Positions 35,614 to 45,024 of a DNA stretch of 53,137 nucleotides are shown piece by piece. The first letter of the stretch is position 1; each line of letters opens with the position of its first letter. A program made the translations under genes and the position numbers. The notes beneath the pieces are model-generated. The model made no database searches. It was given only the letters and a program-made list of their open reading frames with translations, and had not been told where the DNA came from. The stretch comes from Pseudomonas sp. HMWF032 (lineage in GTDB: Bacteria > Pseudomonadota > Gammaproteobacteria > Pseudomonadales > Pseudomonadaceae), in NCBI RefSeq assembly GCF_003060885.1, contig NZ_QAIG01000011.1:1-53137 (forward strand), given 5' to 3'.

Positions 35614-38600
35614 TTAAACGAGGCGCAGATCCAGGGTCATGGGCAATTCATTATTGTTGATTGGCGCCAGTGTTGGGCGCTTGCCTGGGCTATGGCCTAG
35701 GCGGAAGAAGCGCGCCAGACGCCGACTCTCCGCCTCATAGGCGTTTACCGGCAGGCTGTCGTAGTTGCGTCCACCGGGATGAGCGACATGATACTGACAA
35801 CCGCCGAGGGAGCGGCTCATCCAGCTGTCCACCAGGTCAAATACCAGCGGCGCGTGTACTTCGATGGTCGGGTGCAGGCAGTTGGCCGGCTGCCAGGCGC
35901 GGAAACGTACGCCGCCGACAAACTCGCCGACCTTGCCGGTAGGCCGCAGCGGCACCGGTACGCCGTTGCAGGTCAGCACATAGCGGTCACTCGGCAGGCC
36001 GCTGAGCTTGACCTGCATGCGCTCCAGCGAGGAATCCACATAACGCACCGTACCGCCGCCCCCGCCCTCCTCGCCCAGCACATGCCAGGGTTCCAGGGCC
36101 TGACGAAGCTCCAGCTCGATGCCCTTGACGTTGAAGTCGCCGGACTTGGGAAAGCGGAACTCGAAATGCGGGGCAAACCACTCGCTGTGCAGGCGATAGC
36201 CGCAGCCGTCGAGCTCCTGCAGCACGTCGGCAAAATCCTGCTCGATAAAGTGCGGCAGCAGGTAGCGGTCATGCAGCTCGGTGCCCCAGCGCACCAGCCG
36301 CGCCGGTTTGTAGGGCTCACGCCAGAAACGGGCGATCAACGCGCGAATCAACAGCTGCTGGGCCAGGCTCATCTGCGCATGGGGCGGCATCTCGAAGGCG
36401 CGCAGCTCCAGCAGACCAAGGCGCCCAGAGGCCGAGTCCGGCGAATACAGCTTGTCGATGCAGAACTCAGCGCGGTGGGTGTTACCGGTGACATCCACCA
36501 GCAAGTTGCGCAGCAGCCGGTCGACCAGCCAGGGCTGGCAGTCGCGGCCCACTTCAGGCATCTGTGCGAAGGCGATTTCCAGCTCGTACAGCGCATCGTT
36601 ACGCGCCTCATCGATACGCGGCGCCTGCGACGTCGGGCCAATAAACAGGCCGCTGAACAGGTAGGACAGCGACGGGTGGTTGTGCCAATAGCTGATCAGG
36701 CTGCGCAGCAGGTCCGGGCGGCGCAGAAACGGCGAGTCCGCCGGCGTCGCGCCGCCGAGGACAAAGTGGTTACCGCCACCGGTGCCGGTGTGGCGGCCGT
36801 CGATCATAAATTTCTCGCTGGAGAGGCGGCACTCGCGGGCCTGCGCGTAGAGAAACTCGGTGCGTTCGACCAGCTCATCCCAACTGGCGGCCGGGTGGAT
36901 ATTCACCTCGATCACGCCAGGGTCCGGAGTCACCCGGAAGAACTGCAGGCGCGGGTCCAGTGGCGGTTCATAACCTTCCAGCAGCACTGGGCATTTCAGC
37001 TCGGCGGCGGTGGCTTCGATGGCGGCCACCAGTTCCAGATAGTCTTCCAGGCGCACCAGCGGCGGCATAAATAGATAGAGCTTGCCGTCACGCGGCTCGG
37101 CGCACAGCGCGGTGCGCACCACACCGGCAGCCGACTGACCGAGCAGCGGACGCTTGCTCGTACTGCTCTGGCTGCCCGACCAGACACCGCGCGACTGCGG
37201 CTTGATCTGCGCCGCTACCGGCAACGGGGCGAAGCGTTGGCTCGGGTCTTCGGGGGTGATGTAGGGGTAATCAGCCTCACTGACCCAGGGTTGCGAATCC
37301 AACGGCAGGCGGTAACCCAGCGCCGAATCGCCGGGGATCAGCCGGCAGTGCTCATCACGCAAAAACCAGCTGCCGCTCTGCCAACCCAGCTGCTTGGCCT
37401 GCCGGGCCAACGGCAGGATATGCCCGACCACTTTATCCAGCCCCTGCTCGAACACCTTGCGCAGGCGCTCGCGCTCCAGCGGGTCAGCCAGGCGTGGGTC
37501 TTCGGCGGTGACGTTGATCGGCAGCTTGCGCTCGCGCCACAGGTAGTAGAAACGGTCCTCATAGGCCGGCACGCAATATTTAGCGTCCACGCCCAGGCGC
37601 TCGGCGAGCAGGGTGAGAAAGTCGGCAGCCTTGGCCGCATCGACGCCATAGTCTTTTTGCTCATCGGCATACAGCGCCGACTTGTGCCAGATCGGCTCGC
37701 CATCGCGCCGCCAGTAGGCATTCAACGACCAGCGCGGCAGCTGCTCGCCGGGGTACCACTTGCCCTGGCCGAAGTGCACCAGCGCTTGCGGTGCGTAGTG
37801 CTCGCGCAGGCGATGGAACAGGTCGGTGGCCAGGCGACGCTTGTTCGGCCCCAGGGCGGCGGTGTTCCACTCCGCATCGTCGGGGTAGTCCAGGGCAACA
37901 AAGGTCGGCTCGCCGCCCATGGTCAGGCGCACATCCTGTGCTTGCAGATCCTCATCGATCTTCTGCCCGAGACCGACAATCGCCTGCCACTGCGCCTCGC
38001 TGTAAGGCTTGCTGACCCGAGGCGCCTCCCAGATGCGCTCGACCCACATCTCGTGGCTGAACGCGCATTCGCTCTCATCCACGCCGCCGCTGATCGGCGC
38101 CGCCGAGGACGGTTCAGGACTGCAGGCCAGCGGAATATGGCCCTCACCGGCGAACAGGCCGCTGGTCGGGTCCAGGCCAATCCAGCCGGCGCCCGGCAGA
38201 TAAACCTCGCACCAGGCATGCAGGTCGGTGAAATCCACCTCGGTGCCGGACGGGCCGTCGAGGGATTTAACATCGGCTTTCAGCTGAATCAGGTAGCCGG
38301 AAACAAAGCGCGCCGCCAGACCCAGGTGGCGGAACAACTGCACCAGCAGCCAGGCCGAATCACGGCAGGAGCCGGAGCCTTTCTCCAGGCTTTCTTCCGG
38401 AGTCTGCACGCCCGGCTCAAGTCGAATCAGGTAGCTGATATCGGTGGAAAGGCGCTGATTCAGCGCCACCAAAAAATCCACGCTCGGCAGCGGCGTACGC
38501 TCGATGCTGGCCAGGTATTTGGCGAACAGTTTGCCGGCCGGCAGCTTGACCAAATAAGGCGCCAGCTCCAGCTGCTCGCCCTCGGTATAGGCGAAAGGGA

Positions 38601-38904
38601 TTTTCTCGGCGTAAGGCTCAAGGAAGAAATCGAAGGGGTTGAACACCGCCATTTCGGCGACCAGATCGACCTCGATCTTCAGCTCGCGGGTTTTCTCCGG
38701 AAACACCAGGCGCGCCAGGTAGTTGCCCTGGGGGTCCTGCTGCCAGTTGATAAAGTGCTCGCCCGGCTCGACCTTCAACGCGTAGGACAGCACCCGGGTA
38801 CGGCTGTGCGGTGCAGGACGCAGGCGCACGACCTGCGGGCCAAGATTGACGGCGCGGTCGTAGCGATAGTGGCTGACATGGTGCAAGGCGATATGAATCG
38901 ACAC
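35614..38904 (-). CDS. Transglutaminase / putative amidoligase (DUF2126) fusion
   Basis: A 1096-residue protein. Residues about 1-90 form the bacterial transglutaminase N-terminal domain (SIHIALHHVSHYRYDRAVNLGPQVVRLRP). The catalytic core carries Cys180 (GSGSCRDSAWLLVQLFRHLG) and His/Asp in DLHAWCEVYLPGAGWIGLDPT. From about residue 300 to the end is DUF2126, predicted to be a glutamine-synthetase-fold amidoligase (LTMGGEPTFVALDYPDDAEWN; EVNIHPAASWDELVERTEFLY; GTGGGNHFVLGGATPADSPFLRRPDLLRSL). The GTG at 38904 is chosen because GCAGGAGG is well placed and the product starts as homologues do. It is the first gene of the three-gene unit. Confidence 0.9.
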   Translation of the reverse strand: MSIHIALHHVSHYRYDRAVNLGPQVVRLRPAPHSRTRVLSYALKVEPGEHFINWQQDPQGNYLARLVFPEKTRELKIEVDLVAEMAVFNPFDFFLEPYAEKIPFAYTEGEQLELAPYLVKLPAGKLFAKYLASIERTPLPSVDFLVALNQRLSTDISYLIRLEPGVQTPEESLEKGSGSCRDSAWLLVQLFRHLGLAARFVSGYLIQLKADVKSLDGPSGTEVDFTDLHAWCEVYLPGAGWIGLDPTSGLFAGEGHIPLACSPEPSSAAPISGGVDESECAFSHEMWVERIWEAPRVSKPYSEAQWQAIVGLGQKIDEDLQAQDVRLTMGGEPTFVALDYPDDAEWNTAALGPNKRRLATDLFHRLREHYAPQALVHFGQGKWYPGEQLPRWSLNAYWRRDGEPIWHKSALYADEQKDYGVDAAKAADFLTLLAERLGVDAKYCVPAYEDRFYYLWRERKLPINVTAEDPRLADPLERERLRKVFEQGLDKVVGHILPLARQAKQLGWQSGSWFLRDEHCRLIPGDSALGYRLPLDSQPWVSEADYPYITPEDPSQRFAPLPVAAQIKPQSRGVWSGSQSSTSKRPLLGQSAAGVVRTALCAEPRDGKLYLFMPPLVRLEDYLELVAAIEATAAELKCPVLLEGYEPPLDPRLQFFRVTPDPGVIEVNIHPAASWDELVERTEFLYAQARECRLSSEKFMIDGRHTGTGGGNHFVLGGATPADSPFLRRPDLLRSLISYWHNHPSLSYLFSGLFIGPTSQAPRIDEARNDALYELEIAFAQMPEVGRDCQPWLVDRLLRNLLVDVTGNTHRAEFCIDKLYSPDSASGRLGLLELRAFEMPPHAQMSLAQQLLIRALIARFWREPYKPARLVRWGTELHDRYLLPHFIEQDFADVLQELDGCGYRLHSEWFAPHFEFRFPKSGDFNVKGIELELRQALEPWHVLGEEGGGGGTVRYVDSSLERMQVKLSGLPSDRYVLTCNGVPVPLRPTGKVGEFVGGVRFRAWQPANCLHPTIEVHAPLVFDLVDSWMSRSLGGCQYHVAHPGGRNYDSLPVNAYEAESRRLARFFRLGHSPGKRPTLAPINNNELPMTLDLRLV

Positions 38905-39243
38905 AGCGGGCCTCCTGCGAGCCTGGGCGATAACCAGGCAGCGCAAGACTTATGCCAGTGATCCAAGCCAGCATTGGCGCGGCCTCGCGTATTCACTCAC
39001 CACTGACGCGCACCACAACAGGGCCAGGCATGCCCCACACCTGCCGCAGCGCACGAAAACAGGTCGCGCCGTTCCTAGAGCCTGCTCAAGGGCTCGCGAG
39101 CTAGAGCCATGCAAGGCGCTACGTTAGTAACAGCCTCCGGCTGGTCAAAACAGGCGAGAAAGCGGAGTTTAATTTTGTAAATGAGCATTCCGAGCCTGTT
39201 TTAACGCAGCAGGGCCGACGCGCAGCAGCCTTTGAGCAAGCTC
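38905..39243. other. 339-bp intergenic region with palindromic repeat element
   Basis: No gene. It contains CAGCC/GGCTG (39131-39143), an inverted pair AAAACAGGC (39147-39155) and GCCTGTTTT (39194-39202) enclosing an AT-rich GGAGTTTAATTTTGTAAATG segment, and the left part of the 55-bp repeat described at 39195. The promoter of the amidoligase operon must also lie here but was not resolved. Confidence 0.6.
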
Positions 39244-39249
39244 TCAGCA
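39195..39249 (-). repeat. Dispersed 3'-end repeat, copy A
   Basis: Fifty-five bp sharing about four fifths of its bases with 52794-52848. Common blocks are CCTGTTTTAACGC, CGACG, GCAGCAG, TTGAGC and GCTCTCA. In both copies the block GCTCTCA contains the TGA stop codon of a minus-strand gene (here the diheme cytochrome gene). The family looks like intergenic elements I remember from other Pseudomonas genomes, without known function. Confidence 0.65.
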
Positions 39250-40356
39250 ATCCCCTTGCAGGCTGGCAATCCAGCGCTGCAGCACCTCGACGCCCTCAGC
39301 ATGCACGGTGGAACGGCCCAGCTCAGGCATCATGATGCTGGGGTCGACACTTTCCACGCGAAACAGCAGCACCGACCTGTCCGGCTGGCCCGGGTGAATG
39401 TCCACCAGCCGATCACCCGAGCCTTTACCCGCAGCAACCGGCTGCTTGCACAAGCCATAACTGATGCCGATGGCCGTGGCCGGGTCGAGCAGCAGGCCCG
39501 AGGTACGCCCCGGTCCCTTGGGGTTGTGACAGTGGCTGCAGTTGGCGTCCAGGTAACTGCGCGCCTGCTTCTCCAGGCTTTCGCCAACGCGTGGCGTCGG
39601 CCATAACGCGTTCTGCGGCACGCCCTGCAACTCGGCTGGCACACCCTGCAGACGGCCTTGCTGCAGCCAGTGCTGCAACTGATTGCGGGTGCCATCGGCG
39701 TAGGCAAAGTCCTTGTTCAGGTGCCGCGCCTTGGGCCCCAGCGGGTTGACGCCCTGCCCTGCGGTTTCCTCATGGCAACCGGCGCACTGGTTGGCGTCCG
39801 GCACCTGATAGGCCACTGCTTGGGTCTTGCCCTCGGCATCCAACAGGCTCAACTCGCGACCATCACCTGCCCATTCCAGATGGGCCTCCTGTTGTTGCTC
39901 ATCCCACACATAGGGCAACGCCACCCAGCCGTCCTGCTGTTTGAGCAGGATACGTGTCTCGATCAGCTGCACCCGCGCCAGCTCCAAACCGCGCTGTGGG
40001 TCGCGGTCATCCTGCTCGTTAAGCAGCAGGCGGCCCTGGGCGTCCTTCGGATAGTAGAAGGTCTTGCTCAGCACCGTACCGACCGGGTAATCGAAGTGCG
40101 CCTCGGCATAGGTCGCCGCTGTACCCGCCGGCATCCAGACGGTGCGCAGCTTGTGTGCATAGTCGGTGAACAACGGGGTATTCAGGTCGTAGGGCAAAGC
40201 CTCGGCAACCGGCGCGATAAAGCCATCGGCGCGCTGCAGCATGCCCCACTCGCTAAGGGTTTGCGGGTAGTTGTCACCTTGCGGCAGGTACAACGGGGCC
40301 GGTTGCTGTTCGCAACCGGCGAGGAGCAACAGCGCTGCCAGTAACAGACGACGCAT
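39244..40356 (-). CDS. Diheme c-type cytochrome lipoprotein, SO2930 family
   Basis: A 370-residue lipoprotein (MRRLLLAALLLLAGCEQQ, lipobox LAGC). It carries two heme c motifs, CAGCH near residue 190 and CSHCH near 273, and a large N-terminal beta-rich region (LPYDLNTPLFTDYAHKLRTVWMP). The segments VNPLGPKARHLNKDFAYADGTRNQLQHW and SGLLLDPATAIGISYGLCKQPVA are typical of the family. It is paired with the beta-helix lipoprotein gene (start overlapping its partner's stop), as in other proteobacteria. It is presumably a periplasmic electron carrier or peroxidase-like protein; the partner and substrate are unknown. Confidence 0.88.
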   Translation of the reverse strand: MRRLLLAALLLLAGCEQQPAPLYLPQGDNYPQTLSEWGMLQRADGFIAPVAEALPYDLNTPLFTDYAHKLRTVWMPAGTAATYAEAHFDYPVGTVLSKTFYYPKDAQGRLLLNEQDDRDPQRGLELARVQLIETRILLKQQDGWVALPYVWDEQQQEAHLEWAGDGRELSLLDAEGKTQAVAYQVPDANQCAGCHEETAGQGVNPLGPKARHLNKDFAYADGTRNQLQHWLQQGRLQGVPAELQGVPQNALWPTPRVGESLEKQARSYLDANCSHCHNPKGPGRTSGLLLDPATAIGISYGLCKQPVAAGKGSGDRLVDIHPGQPDRSVLLFRVESVDPSIMMPELGRSTVHAEGVEVLQRWIASLQGDC

Positions 40357-41594
40357 CAGGCCCCCTGACCGGCTTCAGCCGAGGCTAATTTGACGGCCGG
40401 CAACGGCGGCAGGCTGCAGCGATAAGGCGTCATGTCGGTGCTGATGTTCTTGTAATTGTTCGGCCCGTCGACGTTGATCATCCCCGCCTCGCCGTTATTG
40501 ATGCAGATCGCCCGATCCGCCGGCAGCTTGCCATCCACCAAGATGTCGAGGTTGACGTAGCCGTCCCAGAGAATGTCCGGCAGACGGCCATTCAGACCGA
40601 ACTGGCTGACCTTCAGCGCTTTCAGCTCCAGGTGATCCGGGCTGTCGCCACCGGGGCCAAAGCGGTTGCCGTGGATATGAATGCCTTCCGGGTAGGGGTC
40701 GAAACTCTCGGCGGTGGAGAGGTCGGTATAGCCGGTACTGAAGTAGCTGCTGATGATCACGTTGGCGGTCTTGTGGTCGCCAATGTCGTTGTCGAACACC
40801 TCGACATCATCGTTGGAATTGATCACCACCCCGGAGCCTGCCGGCACACTGGCCACCGGTGTGCCCTTGTGGCCGAAGTTGGTGTGATTGTTACCTTCGA
40901 TCTTGTTGCGGAACACCCGCGTCACCCGCCCGGCCTGCGGCAGGTTGGGCATGTTGAACACCAGAATGCCACCGGTATTACCGGTGGCGACGTTGTCATA
41001 CACGTCGGCGCCGATGGTGTTTTCGATCTCAATACCGGCGACGTTGCGCTCGGCGCGACTGTTGCGCACCACGACGTTGCGCGACTGGCCAACATAGATG
41101 CCGGCATCCGATGCGCCGATGGCCACCGCACCGTCGATCAGGGTGTTTTCGGTCTGCACCGGGTAGATACCGTAGGCGCCGTTCTCGGTGGCCGGGCCAT
41201 TGGTCCATTCGGTGCGCACGCGGCGGATGATGATGTTCTTGCCGCCCACCACTTTCAGCGAGTCACCTTTGGTGTCCTCGAAGGCAATGTCTTCGATGGT
41301 GAAATCCGAGGCATCCACCAGCAGGCCCTCGGCACCGGATTTCTGCCCTTTGAAGTTGAGGATGGTCTTGTCCATGCCCGCACCTTTGATGGTTACCCCA
41401 CTGACTTTCAGGCTCAGGCTGCGGTCCAGCTGGTAAGTGCCGGCCGGGATTTCGATCACCGTACCGGGCTTGGCCTTGATCAGTTGGGTCTGCAGGTTCT
41501 TCTGAAAATCCAGGTTGGCCACTGGGGCCGGTTCTTCGCCGCACGCGGCGAGCAGCACAGACAGGGTAAGCACGGAAAGCGGGGCAAGGCGCAT
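40356..41594 (-). CDS. Parallel beta-helix lipoprotein, partner of the diheme cytochrome
   Basis: A 412-residue protein. The lipoprotein signal is MRLAPLSVLTLSVLLAACGEE (lipobox LAAC). A right-handed parallel beta-helix of pectate-lyase type occupies about 35-300, seen as stacked repeats such as GTYQLDRSLSLKVSGVTIKGAG, ENTLIDGAVAIGASDAGIYVGQ and VVVRNSRAERNVAGIEIENT. The C-terminal part has CINNGEAGMINVDGPNNY. No lyase catalytic residues are evident. The ATG at 41594 has GGAGAT upstream. It is the first gene of the pair, and its product probably resides in the periplasm or on the outer membrane. Confidence 0.86.
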   Translation of the reverse strand: MRLAPLSVLTLSVLLAACGEEPAPVANLDFQKNLQTQLIKAKPGTVIEIPAGTYQLDRSLSLKVSGVTIKGAGMDKTILNFKGQKSGAEGLLVDASDFTIEDIAFEDTKGDSLKVVGGKNIIIRRVRTEWTNGPATENGAYGIYPVQTENTLIDGAVAIGASDAGIYVGQSRNVVVRNSRAERNVAGIEIENTIGADVYDNVATGNTGGILVFNMPNLPQAGRVTRVFRNKIEGNNHTNFGHKGTPVASVPAGSGVVINSNDDVEVFDNDIGDHKTANVIISSYFSTGYTDLSTAESFDPYPEGIHIHGNRFGPGGDSPDHLELKALKVSQFGLNGRLPDILWDGYVNLDILVDGKLPADRAICINNGEAGMINVDGPNNYKNISTDMTPYRCSLPPLPAVKLASAEAGQGA

Positions 41595-41756
41595 GACAAT
41601 CTCCAGCGTTTTTCTTATTAAGTGGAACGATAGTACCAACTAATGAGAAAAATCCAAGCCTACATCAACATATCCATGCCGCCCGACCAACAGCCAGCCT
41701 ACGCAGAGCGCGATGCATCCGTTACCATCGCCGGCAATTAAACGAAGAGATGCGGC

Positions 41757-41933
41757 ATGTATATCTATCGATTGGTGCTGATCCTGGTGGTGGGGATCTA
41801 CCTGTTTTCCCCGGCCATCATGGACTGGTGGATCGACCCCAATGGGGCCTGGTACCGCCCCTACCTGCTGTGGCTGATCCTGATAGTCGTGACCTTCATT
41901 CTTCAAAGTCAGCGTGATGCCGATGAGCTCTGA
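41757..41933 (+). CDS. cbrX: Small membrane protein CbrX
   Basis: A 58-residue protein with two hydrophobic helices (about 4-22 and 36-51: YIYRLVLILVVGIYLFSPAI and PYLLWLILIVVTFIL) joined by the conserved MDWWIDPNGAWYRPY turn. Upstream of cbrA in Pseudomonas a small gene called cbrX is known, and the position, size and sequence agree. AAGAGA precedes the ATG. cbrA begins 60 bp later, so co-transcription is likely. The function is not established. Confidence 0.85.
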   Translation: MYIYRLVLILVVGIYLFSPAIMDWWIDPNGAWYRPYLLWLILIVVTFILQSQRDADEL

Positions 41934-41993
41934 CCTGCGGCAGCACGACGTACATGACCACTCCTTACCCTTATTCGCTTCAGAGCCACCGCA

Positions 41994-44948
41994 ATGCTGA
42001 CGAGCTTTAGCCTGAGCCAGCTGATTCTGATCAGCGCGGCCTACCTTCTTATTCTGTTCGGTGTGGCCTGGATCAGTGAGCATGGCCTGATTCCACGCTG
42101 GGTGATCCGCCACCCACTGACCTACACCCTGTCGCTCGGTGTCTATGCCAGTGCCTGGGCCTTCTATGGCACCGTTGGGCTGGCCTACCAATACGGCTAC
42201 GGTTTTCTCGCCAGTTACCTGGGCGTGTCCGGGGCATTTCTGCTGGCACCGGTGCTGCTCTACCCAATTCTGCGCATCACCCGCACCTATCAGTTGTCAT
42301 CGCTGGCCGACCTGTTTGCCTTCCGCTTTCGCAGCACCTGGGCTGGTGCCCTGAGCACCGTGTTCATGCTGGTGGGCGTGTTACCGTTGCTGGCCCTGCA
42401 GATTCAGGCAGTCGCGGACTCCATCGGCATCCTCACCCGCGAGCCGGTGCAGGAGCGCGTGGCGCTGGCCTACTGCGGGCTGATCATTCTGTTCACCATC
42501 CTGTTCGGCGCACGGCATATCGCCACCCGCGAGAAGCACGAAGGCCTGGTGTTCGCCATCGCCTTCGAGTCTGTGGTCAAACTTCTAGCCATCAGCGCCA
42601 TCGGCCTGTATGCCCTGTACGGTGTGTTCGATGGCCCGCAGGACCTGCAATCCTGGCTGGTACAGAACCAGTCGTCGCTGACCAGCCTGCACACGCCGTT
42701 GCAGGAAGGCCCATGGCGCACCCTGCTGCTGGTGTTTTTCGCCTCAGCCATCGTCATGCCGCACATGTACCACATGACCTTTACCGAAAACCTCAACCCG
42801 CGCGCCATGGTCAGCGCCAGCTGGGGCTTGCCATTCTTCCTGCTGCTGATGAGCCTGGCGGTGCCACTGATCCTCTGGGCTGGGCTGAAACTGGGCGCCA
42901 CCACCAACCCGGAATACTTCACCCTCGGCGTCGGCATCGCGGTCAATAGCCAGACCCTGGCACTGATCGCCTATGTCGGCGGGCTGTCGGCCTCCAGCGG
43001 GTTGATCATCGTCTCGACCCTGGCGCTGTCCGGCATGGTGCTTAACCATGTGGTGCTGCCCCTTTATCAGCCACCCTCGGAAGGCAATATCTACCGCTGG
43101 CTGAAATGGACGCGTCGCGCGCTGATCCTGCTGATCATCATGGCCGGTTACGGCTTCTATCTATTACTAGGCGCCGAACAGGACCTGGCCAACCTGGGCA
43201 TCGTTGCCTTCGTCGCCACTCTGCAGTTTCTCCCCGGCGTACTGTCGGTGCTGTACTGGTCGACGGCCAATCGCAGGGGCTTTATTGCCGGTTTGCTGGC
43301 AGGAATCGGGGTGTGGGTGGTCAGCATGCTGCTGCCGATGCTCGGCAACCTGCAGGGTTTCTACCTACCCTGGTTCAATATCATTTACGTTCTGGATGAC
43401 AGCAGCTGGCACCTGGCCGCCATCGGCTCGCTGGCGGCCAACATACTGGTATTCACCCTGGTATCGGTATTTACCGAAGCCAGCCCGGAAGAAAAAAGCG
43501 CCGCAGAAGCCTGCGCCGTTGATAACGTACGCCGCCCGCAACGTCGCGAGCTGCTGGCCGCCTCGCCCCAGGAATTTGCCGCACAGTTGGCCAAACCCCT
43601 GGGGGCCAAAACCGCCCAGCATGAAGTCGAGCAGGCCCTGCGCGACCTGCACCTACCGTTCGATGAAGGCCGACCCTACGCCCTGCGCCGCCTGCGCGAC
43701 CGCATCGAGGCCAACCTCTCCGGGCTGATGGGCCCCAGCGTGGCCCAGGACATCGTCGAGACCTTCCTGCCTTATAAAGCCGGCAGTGAAACCTATGTCT
43801 CCGAGGATATCCACTTTATCGAGAACCGCCTGGAGGACTACCACTCGCGCCTCACCGGTCTCGCCGCCGAACTCGATACCCTGCGCCGCTACCACCGCCA
43901 GACCCTGCAGGAATTGCCAATGGGCGTCTGCTCGCTGGCCAAGGATCAGGAAATACTGATGTGGAACAAGGCCATGGAAGAACTCACCGAAATTCCCGCG
44001 CAGCGCGTCGTCGGCTCGCGCCTGAATACCCTGGGCGAGCCGTGGCGCGGCTTGCTGGAGCGGTTTATCGAATTGCCCGACGAGCACCTGCACAAACAGC
44101 GCCTGGCCCTCGACGGCCAGACGCGCTGGCTCAACCTGCACAAGGCGGCCATCGACGAGCCCCTGGCACCCGGTAACAGTGGTCTGGTACTGCTGGTTGA
44201 AGACCTCACCGAAACGCAGATGCTCGAAGACAAGCTGGTGCACTCCGAGCGCCTGGCTTCCATCGGTCGCCTGGCCGCCGGGGTGGCGCACGAGATCGGC
44301 AACCCGATCACCGGCATCGCCTGCCTGGCGCAAAACCTGCGCGAAGAACGCGAAGGTGACAGCGAGCTGACCGAGATCAGCGAACAGATCATTGAGCAGA
44401 CCAAACGCGTGTCGCGCATCGTCCAGTCACTGATGAGCTTTGCCCATTCCGGCAGCCACCAGAACAGCGAGGAGCCGGTGTGCCTGGCCCAGGTCGCCCA
44501 GGACGCCATCGCCCTGCTGGCACTCAACCGGCGCAGCGTTGAAGTGCAGTTCTTCAACCTCTGCGACTCCGACCACTGGGTGGTGGGCGACCCTCAGCGC
44601 TTGGCCCAGGTGCTGATCAACCTGCTGTCGAACGCACGCGATGCCTCACCGCCTGGCAGCGCGATCCGGGTCAAAAGCGAACGTTTCGAGCACACCGTCG
44701 ATCTGATCGTCGAGGACGAAGGCAGTGGTATTCCCAAGGCAATCATCGACCGCTTGTTCGAACCTTTCTTCACCACCAAGGACCCGGGCAAAGGTACGGG
44801 ACTGGGCCTTGCACTGGTCTATTCGATCGTGGAAGAGCATTATGGACAGATAACAATTGACAGCCCGGCAGACCCCGAGCTTCATCGCGGCACCCGCATT
44901 AGGGTCAGCCTGCCTAGGCATGTCGAGGCGACGTCCATAGCGACTTAA
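41994..44948 (+). CDS. cbrA: Sensor histidine kinase CbrA with SLC5-type transporter domain
   Basis: A 984-residue sensor that controls carbon/nitrogen balance through CbrB. Residues about 1-500 form a sodium/solute symporter-like domain with about 13 helices, followed by a STAC-type linker, a PAS domain (about 640-740: [29 protein letters not shown]), HisKA with phospho-acceptor His766 ([11 protein letters not shown]) and an HATPase domain ([31 protein letters not shown]). Length and architecture equal P. aeruginosa CbrA, reported to take up histidine. cbrB follows after 76 bp. Confidence 0.97.
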   Translation: MLTSFSLSQLILISAAYLLILFGVAWISEHGLIPRWVIRHPLTYTLSLGVYASAWAFYGTVGLAYQYGYGFLASYLGVSGAFLLAPVLLYPILRITRTYQLSSLADLFAFRFRSTWAGALSTVFMLVGVLPLLALQIQAVADSIGILTREPVQERVALAYCGLIILFTILFGARHIATREKHEGLVFAIAFESVVKLLAISAIGLYALYGVFDGPQDLQSWLVQNQSSLTSLHTPLQEGPWRTLLLVFFASAIVMPHMYHMTFTENLNPRAMVSASWGLPFFLLLMSLAVPLILWAGLKLGATTNPEYFTLGVGIAVNSQTLALIAYVGGLSASSGLIIVSTLALSGMVLNHVVLPLYQPPSEGNIYRWLKWTRRALILLIIMAGYGFYLLLGAEQDLANLGIVAFVATLQFLPGVLSVLYWSTANRRGFIAGLLAGIGVWVVSMLLPMLGNLQGFYLPWFNIIYVLDDSSWHLAAIGSLAANILVFTLVSVFTEASPEEKSAAEACAVDNVRRPQRRELLAASPQEFAAQLAKPLGAKTAQHEVEQALRDLHLPFDEGRPYALRRLRDRIEANLSGLMGPSVAQDIVETFLPYKAGSETYVSEDIHFIENRLEDYHSRLTGLAAELDTLRRYHRQTLQELPMGVCSLAKDQEILMWNKAMEELTEIPAQRVVGSRLNTLGEPWRGLLERFIELPDEHLHKQRLALDGQTRWLNLHKAAIDEPLAPGNSGLVLLVEDLTETQMLEDKLVHSERLASIGRLAAGVAHEIGNPITGIACLAQNLREEREGDSELTEISEQIIEQTKRVSRIVQSLMSFAHSGSHQNSEEPVCLAQVAQDAIALLALNRRSVEVQFFNLCDSDHWVVGDPQRLAQVLINLLSNARDASPPGSAIRVKSERFEHTVDLIVEDEGSGIPKAIIDRLFEPFFTTKDPGKGTGLGLALVYSIVEEHYGQITIDSPADPELHRGTRIRVSLPRHVEATSIAT

Positions 44949-45024
44949 ACCAGCTACCCGCGCGCATGCAGGCCAGGGCTCTTTGCCCGGCGCTGCGCCC
45001 TGAGACTGTCGAGAGAACGAATTG

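Noticed and set aside
33247..38961. Several long plus-strand frames opposite the amidoligase operon
   Set aside because: The minus-strand proteins have clear domains and active-site motifs, so these are antisense shadows.
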